From assembly GCA_029572815.1 (NCBI GenBank), contig JAKPUQ010000041.1, positions 1-50,837 on the forward strand: a stretch of DNA of 50,837 nt. The letters run 5' to 3'. Shown here piece by piece: positions 7,610 through 15,574 of the stretch (position 1 is its first letter; each line of letters opens with the position of its first letter). Below the pieces are notes generated by a model. The model made no database searches, was not told the origin of the DNA, and saw only the letters and a program-made list of their open reading frames with translations. Source of the stretch: Bacillota bacterium. GTDB taxonomy: Bacteria; Bacillota; Clostridia; Oscillospirales; Ruminococcaceae. A program made the position numbers and the translations under genes.

Positions 7610-10346
7610 ATGGGTTCGGCAATAAGAAAGACCACTCTCCGTGAGATAAAGGGCACCTTCGGACGATTTTTTGCTATTATGGCGATAATCGCTCTCGGAG
7701 TGGGTTTCTTCACGGGAGTAAGGATAACAACACCTGCAATGGTGAACACGGTCAGCGGCTATCTCAACGAAAAGCAGTTCTACGACTACAGGCTGCTGTC
7801 CTCACTGGGCTGGAATGACGATGATATAGCGGACTTTCGCCTTCGTCCCGATGTGCGCAGTGCAGAGGGGGCATACAGCCTTGACATACTGACCTCGGGA
7901 GACAAGGAATATGTACTGAGGGCACATTCCATCACCGAGGATATAAACGGTATAAGGCTCAGAAGCGGCAGAATGCCGGAGGCTCCCGATGAGTGCCTTG
8001 TGGACGCAAATAAGGGCGACTTTAAAATAGGTAAGGTATTCAATCTTTCGCCGGAAAACTCCGACAGGGTAAAGGAGTCCCTTGCAGCTGACAAACTAAA
8101 AGTAGTAGGTACCTGCGATTCCTCACTGTATATCAATTTCGAGAGGGGAACTACCTCTGTGGGAAACGGCGAGATAACCGCCTTCATTTATCTTCCCGCG
8201 GAAGCCTTCGACATGGAGGTCTACACCGAGGCGTATGTGCGCTTTCAGCAGGACTTTCAGCTCTACTCCGATGAGTATGACAGCTGCATGGAGGGCAGAG
8301 ACAGTCAATGGGAGGACATTGCCCGTTCAAGGGCAGATATCCGCTATGAGGAGCTCCGCAGCGAGGCTCAGAAAAAGCTTGATGACGGCAGAAAAGAGCT
8401 GGATGATAAGCGAGCCGAGGGACAGCAGAAGCTGGACAGCGCCCGTGCCGACCTTGACAGTGCAAAGGCTCAGCTGGACGGACAGGCGGCTCAGCTTGAG
8501 CAGATAAAGGAAATAAGTCCCGAGCAGTACGCCGCCGGAATGGAGCAGTACAACGCTGCCCTTGCAGACTACGAAAAGGGTGAGGCGGACTATGAGAGCT
8601 CCCTTGCGGACTTCAACAAACAGACAGGGGGACGCGGAAAAAGACATCGCCGACGGTGAAAAGGAGCTGGAAAAGCTTTCCGCCCCCGAGATATACGTTC
8701 TGGACAGAAATACCAATATAGGCTATGCCTGCTTCGAGAACGACTCCGAGATAGTGGCGCAGGTCGCCCGTATTTTCCCCGTTTTCTTCATACTTGTGGC
8801 AGCTCTGGTGTGCATGACCACCATGAGCCGCATGGTTGAGGAGCAGCGCACACAGATAGGCGTCCTCAAAGCTCTCGGCTACTCCGAGGGCACTGTCATG
8901 GGCAAGTTCATGTTCTATTCGGGAAGCGCCGCACTTATCGGCTGTATACTGGGCTATTTCGGCGGAACCTTCCTGTTCCCAAAGGTCATATGGAAGACCT
9001 ATGAGCTCATGTACCTGAAGCTTCCCATGCCATATCTCTTTGACACAAAGCTGGCACTCATCGCTCTTGCGGTGTCGCTGATATGCTCAGTCGGCACTAC
9101 CTGGTTCAGCTGCCGTCTGGAGCTGTCGGAGACCTCTGCAGGTCTCATGAGACCCAAGGCACCCAAGGCTGGAAAGCGTGTGCTGCTGGAGAACGTGGGT
9201 TTCATCTGGAAGCGTCTCAAGTTCCTCCACAAGGTGTCTATCAGAAATATATTCCGCTACAAGAAGCGGCTTTTTATGATGATACTGGGCATAGGCGGCT
9301 GTACGGCGCTCCTGGTCACCGGCTTCGGCTTAAAGGACTCCATCGCAGGCTTTGCCGACACACAGTACGGCGAGATAGAGGTGGCTGACGCCTCTGCTTC
9401 ACTGAAAAATATAGACGGGGAGCTGCCTGAGGCGCTCAGCAGTCTCCTTGACGAGAATACCACCGATTACAGGCTGATGTATACGGGCTCCTGGGACCTG
9501 CTCTACGGTAAAAAGGTCAAGAGCGTCACAGTGAACGCGGTTGACAGCTTTGACGGTCTGGAAAAATACTATGTGCTCCGCGACATGGAGGGCAATGCAC
9601 TTTCGGCTCCTGCTGAGGGAGAAGCGGTGGTGAGCCACAGCATCGCCGAGAGATACAACGTGAAAAAGGGCGGTACCATAAAGCTCCGCGACGAGAATAT
9701 GCGGGAGCTTAACGTGAAGGTATCGGGCATTTTCGAGAATCACGTCTATAATGTGGTATTCATGGGCAGCAGCACCATGGAAAAGCAGCTCGGGGAAAAG
9801 ACTGCCACAAACTTCGCCCTTCTCAACTTCAATGATGGCGCGGATATATACAAGACCTCCGCTGTACTTTCCAAAAACGGCAATATCACCACGGTCGTGC
9901 TGTTCGGTGACCTGAAGGAGAGGCTTAGCAAGATGATGAGCAGTCTGGATTATATCGTCCTCATCGTCATCATCTGCGCCGCAGGACTGGCGTTCATAGT
10001 GCTCTACAATCTCACCAACATCAACATAACCGAGCGTGTACGAGAGATAGCAACCATAAAGGTGCTGGGCTTCTTCCGCCGTGAGACCTCCTCCTACGTG
10101 CTCAGGGAGAATCTGGCTCTCACCGCCTTCGGTACAGCCGTGGGTCTGGGACTGGGCATACTGGTGCATCGCTTCGTCATGGCTCAGATAAGGGTTGACC
10201 TGGTTGACTTCAGCGTGAAGGTTCTGCCAAAGAGTTTCCTTTACAGCGTTCTCCTCACATTCCTTTTCAACTTTATAGTTGACCTGTTCATGGAGCTTAA
10301 ACTTGAGAAAATTAATATGGCTGAGTCTCTTAAATCAATTGAATGA
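7610..10346 (+). pseudogene. FtsX/MacB-type ABC permease with large coiled-coil, frameshifted
   Basis: A permease of about 911 residues split by one extra G in the GGGGG run 8627-8631; deleting one G joins FNKQTG to DAEKDIADGEKELEKL. An N-terminal membrane helix (FGRFFAIMAIIALGVGFFTGV) is followed by an extracytoplasmic domain. A coiled coil (about 230-365, repeats such as KKLDDGRKELDDKRAEGQQK) spans the break. Then come an FtsX domain with three helices (starting IFPVFFILVAALVCM), a second extracellular domain and a C-terminal FtsX domain (VRNIF-type loop IRNIFRYKKRLF; RVREIATIKVLGF). Without correction the first frame ends at 8659 and the exporter would be lost. It partners the ATPase at 6901. 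Confidence 0.85.
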
Positions 10347-10370
10347 CAGGCTTAAATTATAGTGAAATTT

Positions 10371-10401
10371 ACTCCCTCTGCAAATCAGGGGGAGTATTTT
10401 T
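10371..10401 (+). terminator. Intrinsic terminator after the ABC permease
   Basis: ACTCCCTCTG (10371-10380) pairs with CAGGGGGAGT (10386-10395) with one wobble and a 5-nt loop, followed by ATTTTTG. Confidence 0.85.
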
Positions 10402-10442
10402 GTGTAAATCTCATGAATATTGCTCGAAATATACTCCTTAAG

Positions 10443-10471
10443 TTGACATTTTGTTGTTTTTGTGCTATGAT
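10443..10471 (+). promoter_or_regulatory. Promoter of the LRR protein gene
   Basis: TTGACA (10443-10448), 17-bp spacer, TATGAT (10466-10471), 64 bp before the start at 10535, which has AAGGAG in front. Confidence 0.8.
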
Positions 10472-10534
10472 ATAAGTGAACCAAAGGGTTCGGGGGATAT
10501 GGATCGATGTTTATTTCGATAAGGAGAAAATTTA

Positions 10535-10993
10535 ATGAATTACAAGATCAAAAGAGGTGTACTCAAAAAGTACAAGGACGAGAAAGGCGTTACCGAGATC
10601 TTTATTCCCGATAACGTCGGAATCATCGACGAGGGCGCTTTCTGCGACTGCACCAATCTTGTAAGGATACTCATGCCCGATACCGTTCAGGTGATCTCCG
10701 ATACGGCATTCAGCGGCTGTGAGAACCTTAAATGTATCGCACTCCCCGAAGGCACTTTAAGAGTGGGCTGGTATGCCTTCCGCGGCTGCCGCAGTCTCAG
10801 TGATCTCACTATACCCTCAAGTCTTGAGGAAATCGGAAAATTTGCTTTTGCAGGCTGTGATCGTCTCTCATCGGTAAAGGTCACCTATAAGGATAAGGTG
10901 TATAAATTCGGCTTATGCGGCGAGCTGAACAACGAGAGATGGCAGAAGATAAGGACTACCCTCAGTACACTCGATAATAACATCGCTTCATAG
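10535..10993 (+). CDS. Small BspA-type leucine-rich-repeat protein
   Basis: A 152-residue protein made of about four BspA/LRR_5 repeats of roughly 23 residues (VTEIFIPDNVGIIDEGAF, ILMPDTVQVISDTAFSGC, DLTIPSSLEEIGKFAFAGC). It has no signal peptide and no anchoring domain, so it is probably cytoplasmic, unlike many surface BspA proteins. A charged tail (CGELNNERWQKIRTTL) follows the repeats. It is a single-gene transcription unit with its own promoter and terminator. Such domains bind proteins or glycans; the partner is unknown. Confidence 0.8.
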   Translation: MNYKIKRGVLKKYKDEKGVTEIFIPDNVGIIDEGAFCDCTNLVRILMPDTVQVISDTAFSGCENLKCIALPEGTLRVGWYAFRGCRSLSDLTIPSSLEEIGKFAFAGCDRLSSVKVTYKDKVYKFGLCGELNNERWQKIRTTLSTLDNNIAS

Positions 10994-11039
10994 CAGAACT
11001 GTGTGCGTTTTTTCCCGCAGTTCAACAGAAAAAGCCTAA

Positions 11040-11072
11040 ACAGCACTTGCTTTATGCAGGTGCTGTTTTTTT
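11040..11072 (+). terminator. Intrinsic terminator after the LRR gene
   Basis: ACAGCACTTGC pairs with GCAGGTGCTGT across a TTTAT loop, followed by seven Ts. Confidence 0.9.
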
Positions 11073-11100
11073 GTACATATGCATCGGCGATAGCTTTTTC

Positions 11101-11156
11101 TTATAAGTCATCATAGGGTTTAGGTATTGGACAAATGCCTATAGGTATGGTATGAT
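11101..11156 (+). promoter_or_regulatory. LysR-type box and promoter of the ssuABC-like operon (box 1)
   Basis: A TTAT-N8-ATAG dyad (11101-11116) sits 27 bp before the -35 element TGGACA (11128-11133), followed by 17 bp and TATGAT (11151-11156). The stretch GGTATTGGACA and a TATAGG in the spacer are shared with the promoters at 18797 and 21769, with identical spacing. The dyad position near -55 fits a LysR recognition site. Confidence 0.75.
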
Positions 11157-11186
11157 TAGTCCATAGAAAAAACAGGGAGTGAGAAT

Positions 11187-11243
11187 ATGAAAGCACTTTA
11201 CAGAAGACAGCTAAATTCGGAACGAATGCGATGTTGCCGATGA
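11187..11243 (+). CDS. Putative 18-residue leader peptide with Cys-Cys near its end
   Basis: ATG 11187 preceded by AGGGAGTGA opens an 18-codon reading frame (MKALYRRQLNSERMRCCR) between the ssuA promoter and the ssuA start at 11306. The tandem Cys codons (TGT TGC) just before the stop recall the Cys-rich leader at 14483, which also ends with a Cys pair. No terminator hairpin follows, so if it regulates it would do so by ribosome stalling affecting translation or another mechanism. It could equally be a chance frame. Confidence 0.4.
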   Translation: MKALYRRQLNSERMRCCR

Positions 11244-11305
11244 TCAGACAGACGGAAGATAATAAGAGGATATGAAAGAATTAATGTGATGAAAGGTCGA
11301 TAAAT

Positions 11306-12505
11306 ATGAAAACAAGAATAAAGGTATATTCAGTACTTACAGCAGCCGCTCTCCTTACAGGCTGCGGTGCATTCAACAACCAGGACAGTACAGAGACTGC
11401 CACAACAGAGAACAAGACTACCACAGCAGCTTCGGACACTACTACAGACTGCTGTGAGGATAAGGATAAGGACTGCTGCAAGGATGAGCCTGCGGACTGC
11501 TGCGGTGACAGCGCCGAGGCGGTAACACTGGGAGCTCCCGAAAAGACCGATATCAATATCGGACACCTTAACTCAACAGCACACCTTCTTGCATTTGTTG
11601 CTGCTGAGGAAGGCTACTTCAAGGAAGAGGGACTCAATGTTACTCTCACACAGTTCTCCAGCGCAGCAGAGCTGGTAAACGGTATTGAAGCCGACAAGCT
11701 GGACGTTGCCTTCGTGGGTTCGGTACCTACGCTCACATTCCAGAGCCAGGGACATGATATTTCCATTTTCGGCGGTGCTATGACAAATGGTCACGGCTAC
11801 GTTATCAAGTCTGAATATGCAGATGAGGACGAGCTGGGTGTTGAGATACTCAAGGGCAGAAACGTAGCTTCCGTTAAGAACAGCGTTCAGGACGCAGAGC
11901 TCCAGATACTTCTCAAGGAGGCAGGCATTGAGATAGGAGAGGGCAAGGATAAGGTAAATATCGTTTACTTCGACAGCCAGAAGGACGCATACGCTGCACT
12001 TTCAAATTCGTCTATTGACGCAGCTTCTGTATATTCACCCTATGCTTCTCTTGCAAAATCACAGGGATACAAGGTAGTATACTACTGCGCTCATGAGAAG
12101 GCGCTTGAAAATCAGCCCTGCTGCCGCCAGATTGCCAAGACATCGGCACTTAACAGCAATCCCAATACATTTACCGCTATCGAAAGAGCATTCATAAAGG
12201 CTTATCACTTTACACAGACCGATCACGACAAGACCATCAAAGACGTCAAGAAATACATCGATATCGAGGACGACCTTATCGAGACTGAGGTTTACGGCGG
12301 ATACAGCGTTTCCAGTCCCGATCCCGACAAGCAGGGTACCGTCACACTCAAGGATACTATTGTTGATCTTGGCTACACAGACGATTATGACATCGAGTCT
12401 TATTATAATACGGATATTTACAAAAACGCTCTGGCAAGTATCCTGGCTGAAGGCTCTGATGATATCTATAAGGAATTAGAGGAGCATTTCAATGAGTACG
12501 AGTAA
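11306..12505 (+). CDS. ABC importer substrate-binding lipoprotein (sulfonate/NMT1-like)
   Basis: A 399-residue lipoprotein (lipobox LLTGC, lipidated Cys 20) of the SsuA/TauA/NMT1 family, which binds sulfonates, taurine, nitrate or thiamine precursors outside the membrane. The core starts near 75 (INIGHLNSTAHLLAFVAAEE, then GYFKEEGLNV). The Thr-rich linker after the lipobox contains three CC pairs at residues 49-50, 57-58 and 65-66, spaced exactly eight residues and set among Asp, Glu and Lys. This is unusual and may bind metal or act as a cysteine-dependent translation gauge. Its gene overlaps the ATPase gene by 14 bp. The shared LysR box and adjacent cysteine genes favour a sulfur source, but the ligand cannot be read from the sequence. 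Confidence 0.82.
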   Translation: MKTRIKVYSVLTAAALLTGCGAFNNQDSTETATTENKTTTAASDTTTDCCEDKDKDCCKDEPADCCGDSAEAVTLGAPEKTDINIGHLNSTAHLLAFVAAEEGYFKEEGLNVTLTQFSSAAELVNGIEADKLDVAFVGSVPTLTFQSQGHDISIFGGAMTNGHGYVIKSEYADEDELGVEILKGRNVASVKNSVQDAELQILLKEAGIEIGEGKDKVNIVYFDSQKDAYAALSNSSIDAASVYSPYASLAKSQGYKVVYYCAHEKALENQPCCRQIAKTSALNSNPNTFTAIERAFIKAYHFTQTDHDKTIKDVKKYIDIEDDLIETEVYGGYSVSSPDPDKQGTVTLKDTIVDLGYTDDYDIESYYNTDIYKNALASILAEGSDDIYKELEEHFNEYE

Positions 12506-13328
12506 TACGGCAGTCGCCAACAAGATAGAGATAAAAAATCTCACAGTCAACTACACAGAGAACAGAAAAAGCTTCAACGCACTGAATGATGTGTCATTCG
12601 GCGTTGGCAGGGGAGAGTTCGTCAGCGTCATCGGCGCAAGCGGCTGCGGCAAGTCCACACTCCTCAGCGTTCTCGAAGGTCTTTATTCTCCTGCGGGAGG
12701 TACTGTGCAGATAGACGGCAAGGAGCTTCACGGCACAGGTACAGAGAGAGGAGTAGTGTTCCAGCACTACTCTCTCTTCCCGTGGATGACTACGAGAAAG
12801 AATATAGAATTCGGCATTAAGCAGGCAAGACACGGCGTAAAGCGCAGTGAGCGCACAAGGATAGCGGACGAATTCCTGCACAAGGTGGGACTTGACGGCT
12901 TCGGCAGCAAATACCCTTCCCAGCTTTCGGGCGGTATGCAGCAGAGAGCCGCTATCGCAAGGGCACTGGCTATGGATACGGAAATACTCCTCATGGATGA
13001 GCCATTCAGCGCCATTGACGCAAAGAACAGAGTAGTGCTCCAGGAGCTGCTCCTTTCCCTCTGGGAGGGAGACGGCAAGGAGGAGCGCAAGACCGTTGTT
13101 TTTGTTACTCACGATATAGACGAGGCTATCCTGCTCTCTGATAAGATAGTAGTTCTCACCGCACACCCCGGAACAGTCAACGAGATAGTACAGGTGCCTT
13201 TCGAGCGCCCAAGAAACCGCTCTGCACTGGTAGGTACAGAGGAGTACGGCAAATTCAGAAACAGGCTGCTTGGTCTTCTCTATAATGATATCAGAGAGCG
13301 TATCGGCGGAGATGAGGTGGTATTATGA
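12492..13328 (+). CDS. ABC importer ATP-binding protein (SsuB/TauB-like)
   Basis: A 278-residue ATPase: Walker A GASGCGKST (about 52-60), Q-loop VFQHYSLFPW, signature LSGGMQQRAAIARAL, Walker B ILLMDEPFSAID and H-loop VFVTHDIDEAI. The FQ(H/D)xxLxPW and DEPFSAxD forms are typical of the sulfonate/nitrate/taurine importer group. It would energise uptake with the permease at 13325, whose start overlaps its stop (ATGA). The start at 12492 lies inside the end of the binding-protein gene, indicating translational coupling. Confidence 0.9.
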   Translation: MSTSNTAVANKIEIKNLTVNYTENRKSFNALNDVSFGVGRGEFVSVIGASGCGKSTLLSVLEGLYSPAGGTVQIDGKELHGTGTERGVVFQHYSLFPWMTTRKNIEFGIKQARHGVKRSERTRIADEFLHKVGLDGFGSKYPSQLSGGMQQRAAIARALAMDTEILLMDEPFSAIDAKNRVVLQELLLSLWEGDGKEERKTVVFVTHDIDEAILLSDKIVVLTAHPGTVNEIVQVPFERPRNRSALVGTEEYGKFRNRLLGLLYNDIRERIGGDEVVL

Positions 13329-14245
13329 CATGGAAAAAGCGCTTCCTCAGAGTCACACACCTGCTCTTCATCATACTTCTTCTGGTACAGCTCCTTCCTG
13401 ACAGATCCACAAAGGAGGTCTTTACGGGAAAGCTGGTGACCTTTGCAACAGGCGTTGAAGTTGTGACCCTGCTGGCGTCATTTATAATAAAGAAGCCACA
13501 GTCACTGTCGCTGCTGCTGGATATAGTGGGCTTTGTATACGTCCTTCTGACGGTCTGGAGCCTTGCAACAGCCAAGTACAACGTACTCAATGATATGCTT
13601 TTCCCCGCACCTGGCAAAGTCATCAATCAGTTCGTCGAGGACAGGCAGAAGATACTTATCAATATCAGAAGCTCCGTGGGCATTACCATACAGGGCTTTC
13701 TCCTTGCAGCTGTCACAGCCATTCCCCTGGGACTTTTCATCGGCTGGAGCGCAAGAGTGGGCGGAGCTGCCACATACATCACAAAGTTTTTCAGCTCAAT
13801 ACCGCCCATCGTGTATATTCCCTACGGTATCGCGCTGCTCCCCACATTCAGGTCGGTATCCGTATTCGTTATCTTCCTGGCTACATTCTGGCCTGTATTC
13901 GCAGGAACCATGAGCGGAGTCCTTGGCGTTGACAAGAAGATAATCGACTCAGCAAAGGTGCTGAACGTCAGCAAGCCCGAGATGCTTTTCTCGGTAATAC
14001 TTCCCGCGTCCTTGCAGCAGATATTCCTGGGCTGCAACCAGGGACTCAGCGTGTCTTTCATACTCCTTACATCTGCGGAGATGATAGGCGCAAGGGACGG
14101 CATGGGCTATTATGTCAAGTACTATTCGGATTTCGGTGACTACACAAGAACTATTACGGGACTTCTGGTCATCGGCTTTGTAGTAATTGCAGTTACCTTC
14201 CTTTTCAATAAGCTTCAGAATTATCTTCTCCGTTGGAAAAGGTAA
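13325..14245 (+). CDS. ABC importer permease (SsuC/TauC-like)
   Basis: A 306-residue inner membrane protein. An N-terminal pair of hydrophobic segments precedes the BPD_transp_1 domain with its EAA-like loop (VLGVDKKIIDSAKVLNVSKP, then EMLFSVILPASLQQIFLG). This form of the loop is standard for SsuC/TauC. Last gene of the three-gene operon, closed by the terminator at 14298. Confidence 0.9.
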   Translation: MTWKKRFLRVTHLLFIILLLVQLLPDRSTKEVFTGKLVTFATGVEVVTLLASFIIKKPQSLSLLLDIVGFVYVLLTVWSLATAKYNVLNDMLFPAPGKVINQFVEDRQKILINIRSSVGITIQGFLLAAVTAIPLGLFIGWSARVGGAATYITKFFSSIPPIVYIPYGIALLPTFRSVSVFVIFLATFWPVFAGTMSGVLGVDKKIIDSAKVLNVSKPEMLFSVILPASLQQIFLGCNQGLSVSFILLTSAEMIGARDGMGYYVKYYSDFGDYTRTITGLLVIGFVVIAVTFLFNKLQNYLLRWKR

Positions 14246-14297
14246 TGATTGAGGAAAAAAACAAATCTCAGAGGCGGCACCTGCCGCCCCCCTTTTC

Positions 14298-14332
14298 AGC
14301 TTCGTGCCCTTTGATGGTAACGGAGCTTTTTT
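14298..14332 (+). terminator. Intrinsic terminator of the ssuABC-like operon
   Basis: AGCTTCGT pairs with ACGGAGCT (one wobble), followed by TTTTTT. A second small GGCGGCA/TGCCGCC hairpin lies just upstream (about 14271-14287). Confidence 0.75.
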
Positions 14333-14378
14333 GTATGTTACTGCACAGGTATTCTGACGTTTATGGAATTTTTTGTGG

Positions 14379-14433
14379 TTATTGCTGAATATAGATAATA
14401 CCTATTGACAAAGTATGCGTCGTATGATATAAT
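14379..14433 (+). promoter_or_regulatory. Promoter of the leader peptide-methyltransferase-mccB-cysK operon with weak LysR-type box
   Basis: TTGACA (14405-14410), 17-bp spacer, TATAAT (14428-14433): a consensus sigma-A promoter. Upstream, TTAT-N8-ATAG (14379-14394) has the same form as the dyads at the ssuA, oxidoreductase and CoA-ligase promoters, but sits 26 bp instead of 27 bp before the -35, and the GGTATTGGACA part is absent. Confidence 0.75.
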
Positions 14434-14482
14434 ACATATAGTTCCGATAGGAATACAAGGATTAATGAAAGGAGAGCTGAAC

Positions 14483-14578
14483 ATGAGACATTTATCAATG
14501 TGTTGCTGCTGTTGCATGAATAGCAATTATATGTTCCGTATAGTGCGCACTTATGCTCAGCGATGTTGCTCTTTCTGA
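14483..14578 (+). CDS. 31-residue cysteine-rich leader peptide (candidate cysteine attenuator)
   Basis: GGAG at 14471-14474 precedes ATG 14483. The peptide begins MRHLSMCCCCCMNSNYM and ends QRCCSF: five consecutive Cys codons (14501-14515) and a Cys pair (14564-14569), seven Cys in 31 residues. It lies between a strong promoter and an intrinsic terminator that immediately precedes the first gene of a cysteine/methionine operon. This is the layout of amino-acid attenuators such as trp or his leaders, here tuned to cysteine. Charged tRNA-Cys would let the ribosome pass and terminator form; stalling at the Cys run would leave TTCCGTA (14534-14540) free to pair with the terminator region. Mechanism is inferred; peptide and terminator are directly visible. 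Confidence 0.8.
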   Translation: MRHLSMCCCCCMNSNYMFRIVRTYAQRCCSF

Positions 14579-14617
14579 AACATTAATGGCATATACCGGA
14601 TCCATGGGTCTGTAACT

Positions 14618-14653
14618 GCGCGGAATGCGGAATGCGTTCCGCGCTTTATTTTT
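14618..14653 (+). terminator. Attenuator terminator in the leader of the mccB-cysK operon
   Basis: GCGCGGAA (14618-14625) pairs with TTCCGCGC (14637-14644), followed by TTTATTTTT. The T tract ends directly at the GGAGG ribosome site (14654-14658) of the methyltransferase gene (ATG 14664). A competing pair is possible between TTCCGTA (14534-14540) in the leader ORF and TGCGGAA (14626-14632) in the loop, so the hairpin could be disrupted by an alternative fold. Confidence 0.8.
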
Positions 14654-14663
14654 GGAGGTCAAT

Positions 14664-15563
14664 ATGGTTGATGAAAGAGAGAGTGTGACCGCTAAGCTCT
14701 GTGCCTTTGCAAGAGCCTGGCACTCAAACAGGTCACGGGATAAGATTTACGACGATTACCTTGCCTATGATCTTATGGGCAAGGAGGAGTATGACGCAGT
14801 CTATGACATGATAAGCCACGGCTTTGGCGGAGGTATACCCCAGCTTTCAAGGGAGGATACGGAGCAGGTCATCAATGAGTATATAGCTCCCATACCGCTT
14901 TCGAGGATACATTTTTCCGAGAGCAGACTTGAGCGCTTTGCCGAGGAGAACGGTGAGATACAGTACGTTATCTGCGGTGCCGGTTCGGACACCTTTTCCT
15001 TCCGCAACGCCAATGAGAACATCACCGTTTTTGAGGTGGATCACCCCGATACTCAGCGCTACAAGCTTGAGAAGATTGGGGAGCTCCAGTGGAATATCCC
15101 CCGGAATGTAAGGTTTGTATCCATTGACTTCGAGAAGGAGCGAATGTGCGACAAGCTTATAGAAGCAGGCTTTGATCCTGAGAAAAAGGCATTTTTCAGC
15201 ATACTTGGCGTGTCCTACTATCTGACACTGGACGTCTTCGCGGACACACTTTCCCAGATAGCCGAGCTCTCGGCACTGGGGAGCGCAGTTGCCTTTGATT
15301 ACCCCATAAAGACGGGCAGCTTCCCCAGAAGAGTGCAGAGACTTGAGCAGATAACCGAGTCCCTCGGTGAGGTCATGCGGGGCGGTTTTGATTACAACGA
15401 GGTATCCCGGGCGCTTTACGCACTGGGATTTCAGATCGACACGTATATGCCTCCCGAGAAGGTACAGAAGGCGTACTTCGGCGGCAGACAGGACAATATG
15501 AGAGCCTTTGAAAACGTCAGCCTTATATCGGCTGTCTACACCTCGGGCTATAATTTTGAATAG
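14664..15563 (+). CDS. Class I SAM-dependent methyltransferase (LCMT/PPM1-like)
   Basis: A 299-residue cytoplasmic methyltransferase of the leucine-carboxyl-methyltransferase-like family. The SAM motif IQYVICGAGSDTFSFR (about 95-110) and the following acidic residue in VFEVDHPDTQRYK are clear. ATG 14664 has an ideal GGAGG; an earlier in-frame ATG lies inside the attenuator hairpin and is rejected. It is the first gene of a methyltransferase-mccB-cysK operon, the order found in the clostridial ubiG-mccB-mccA locus for converting methionine to cysteine, where a methyltransferase turns SAM to S-adenosylhomocysteine. The acceptor molecule is unknown. Confidence 0.8.
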   Translation: MVDERESVTAKLCAFARAWHSNRSRDKIYDDYLAYDLMGKEEYDAVYDMISHGFGGGIPQLSREDTEQVINEYIAPIPLSRIHFSESRLERFAEENGEIQYVICGAGSDTFSFRNANENITVFEVDHPDTQRYKLEKIGELQWNIPRNVRFVSIDFEKERMCDKLIEAGFDPEKKAFFSILGVSYYLTLDVFADTLSQIAELSALGSAVAFDYPIKTGSFPRRVQRLEQITESLGEVMRGGFDYNEVSRALYALGFQIDTYMPPEKVQKAYFGGRQDNMRAFENVSLISAVYTSGYNFE

Positions 15564-15574
15564 GAGTGTTTACA

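Noticed and set aside
8627..8631. Programmed ribosomal frameshift in the ABC permease
   Set aside because: There is no canonical slippery heptamer, and the same type of break recurs in unrelated genes at G/C runs.
14434..14663. T-box or SAM riboswitch upstream of the mccB operon
   Set aside because: No T-box sequence (AGGGTGGNACCGCG-like), no specifier loop and no S-box core were found; the Cys leader ORF explains the layout better.
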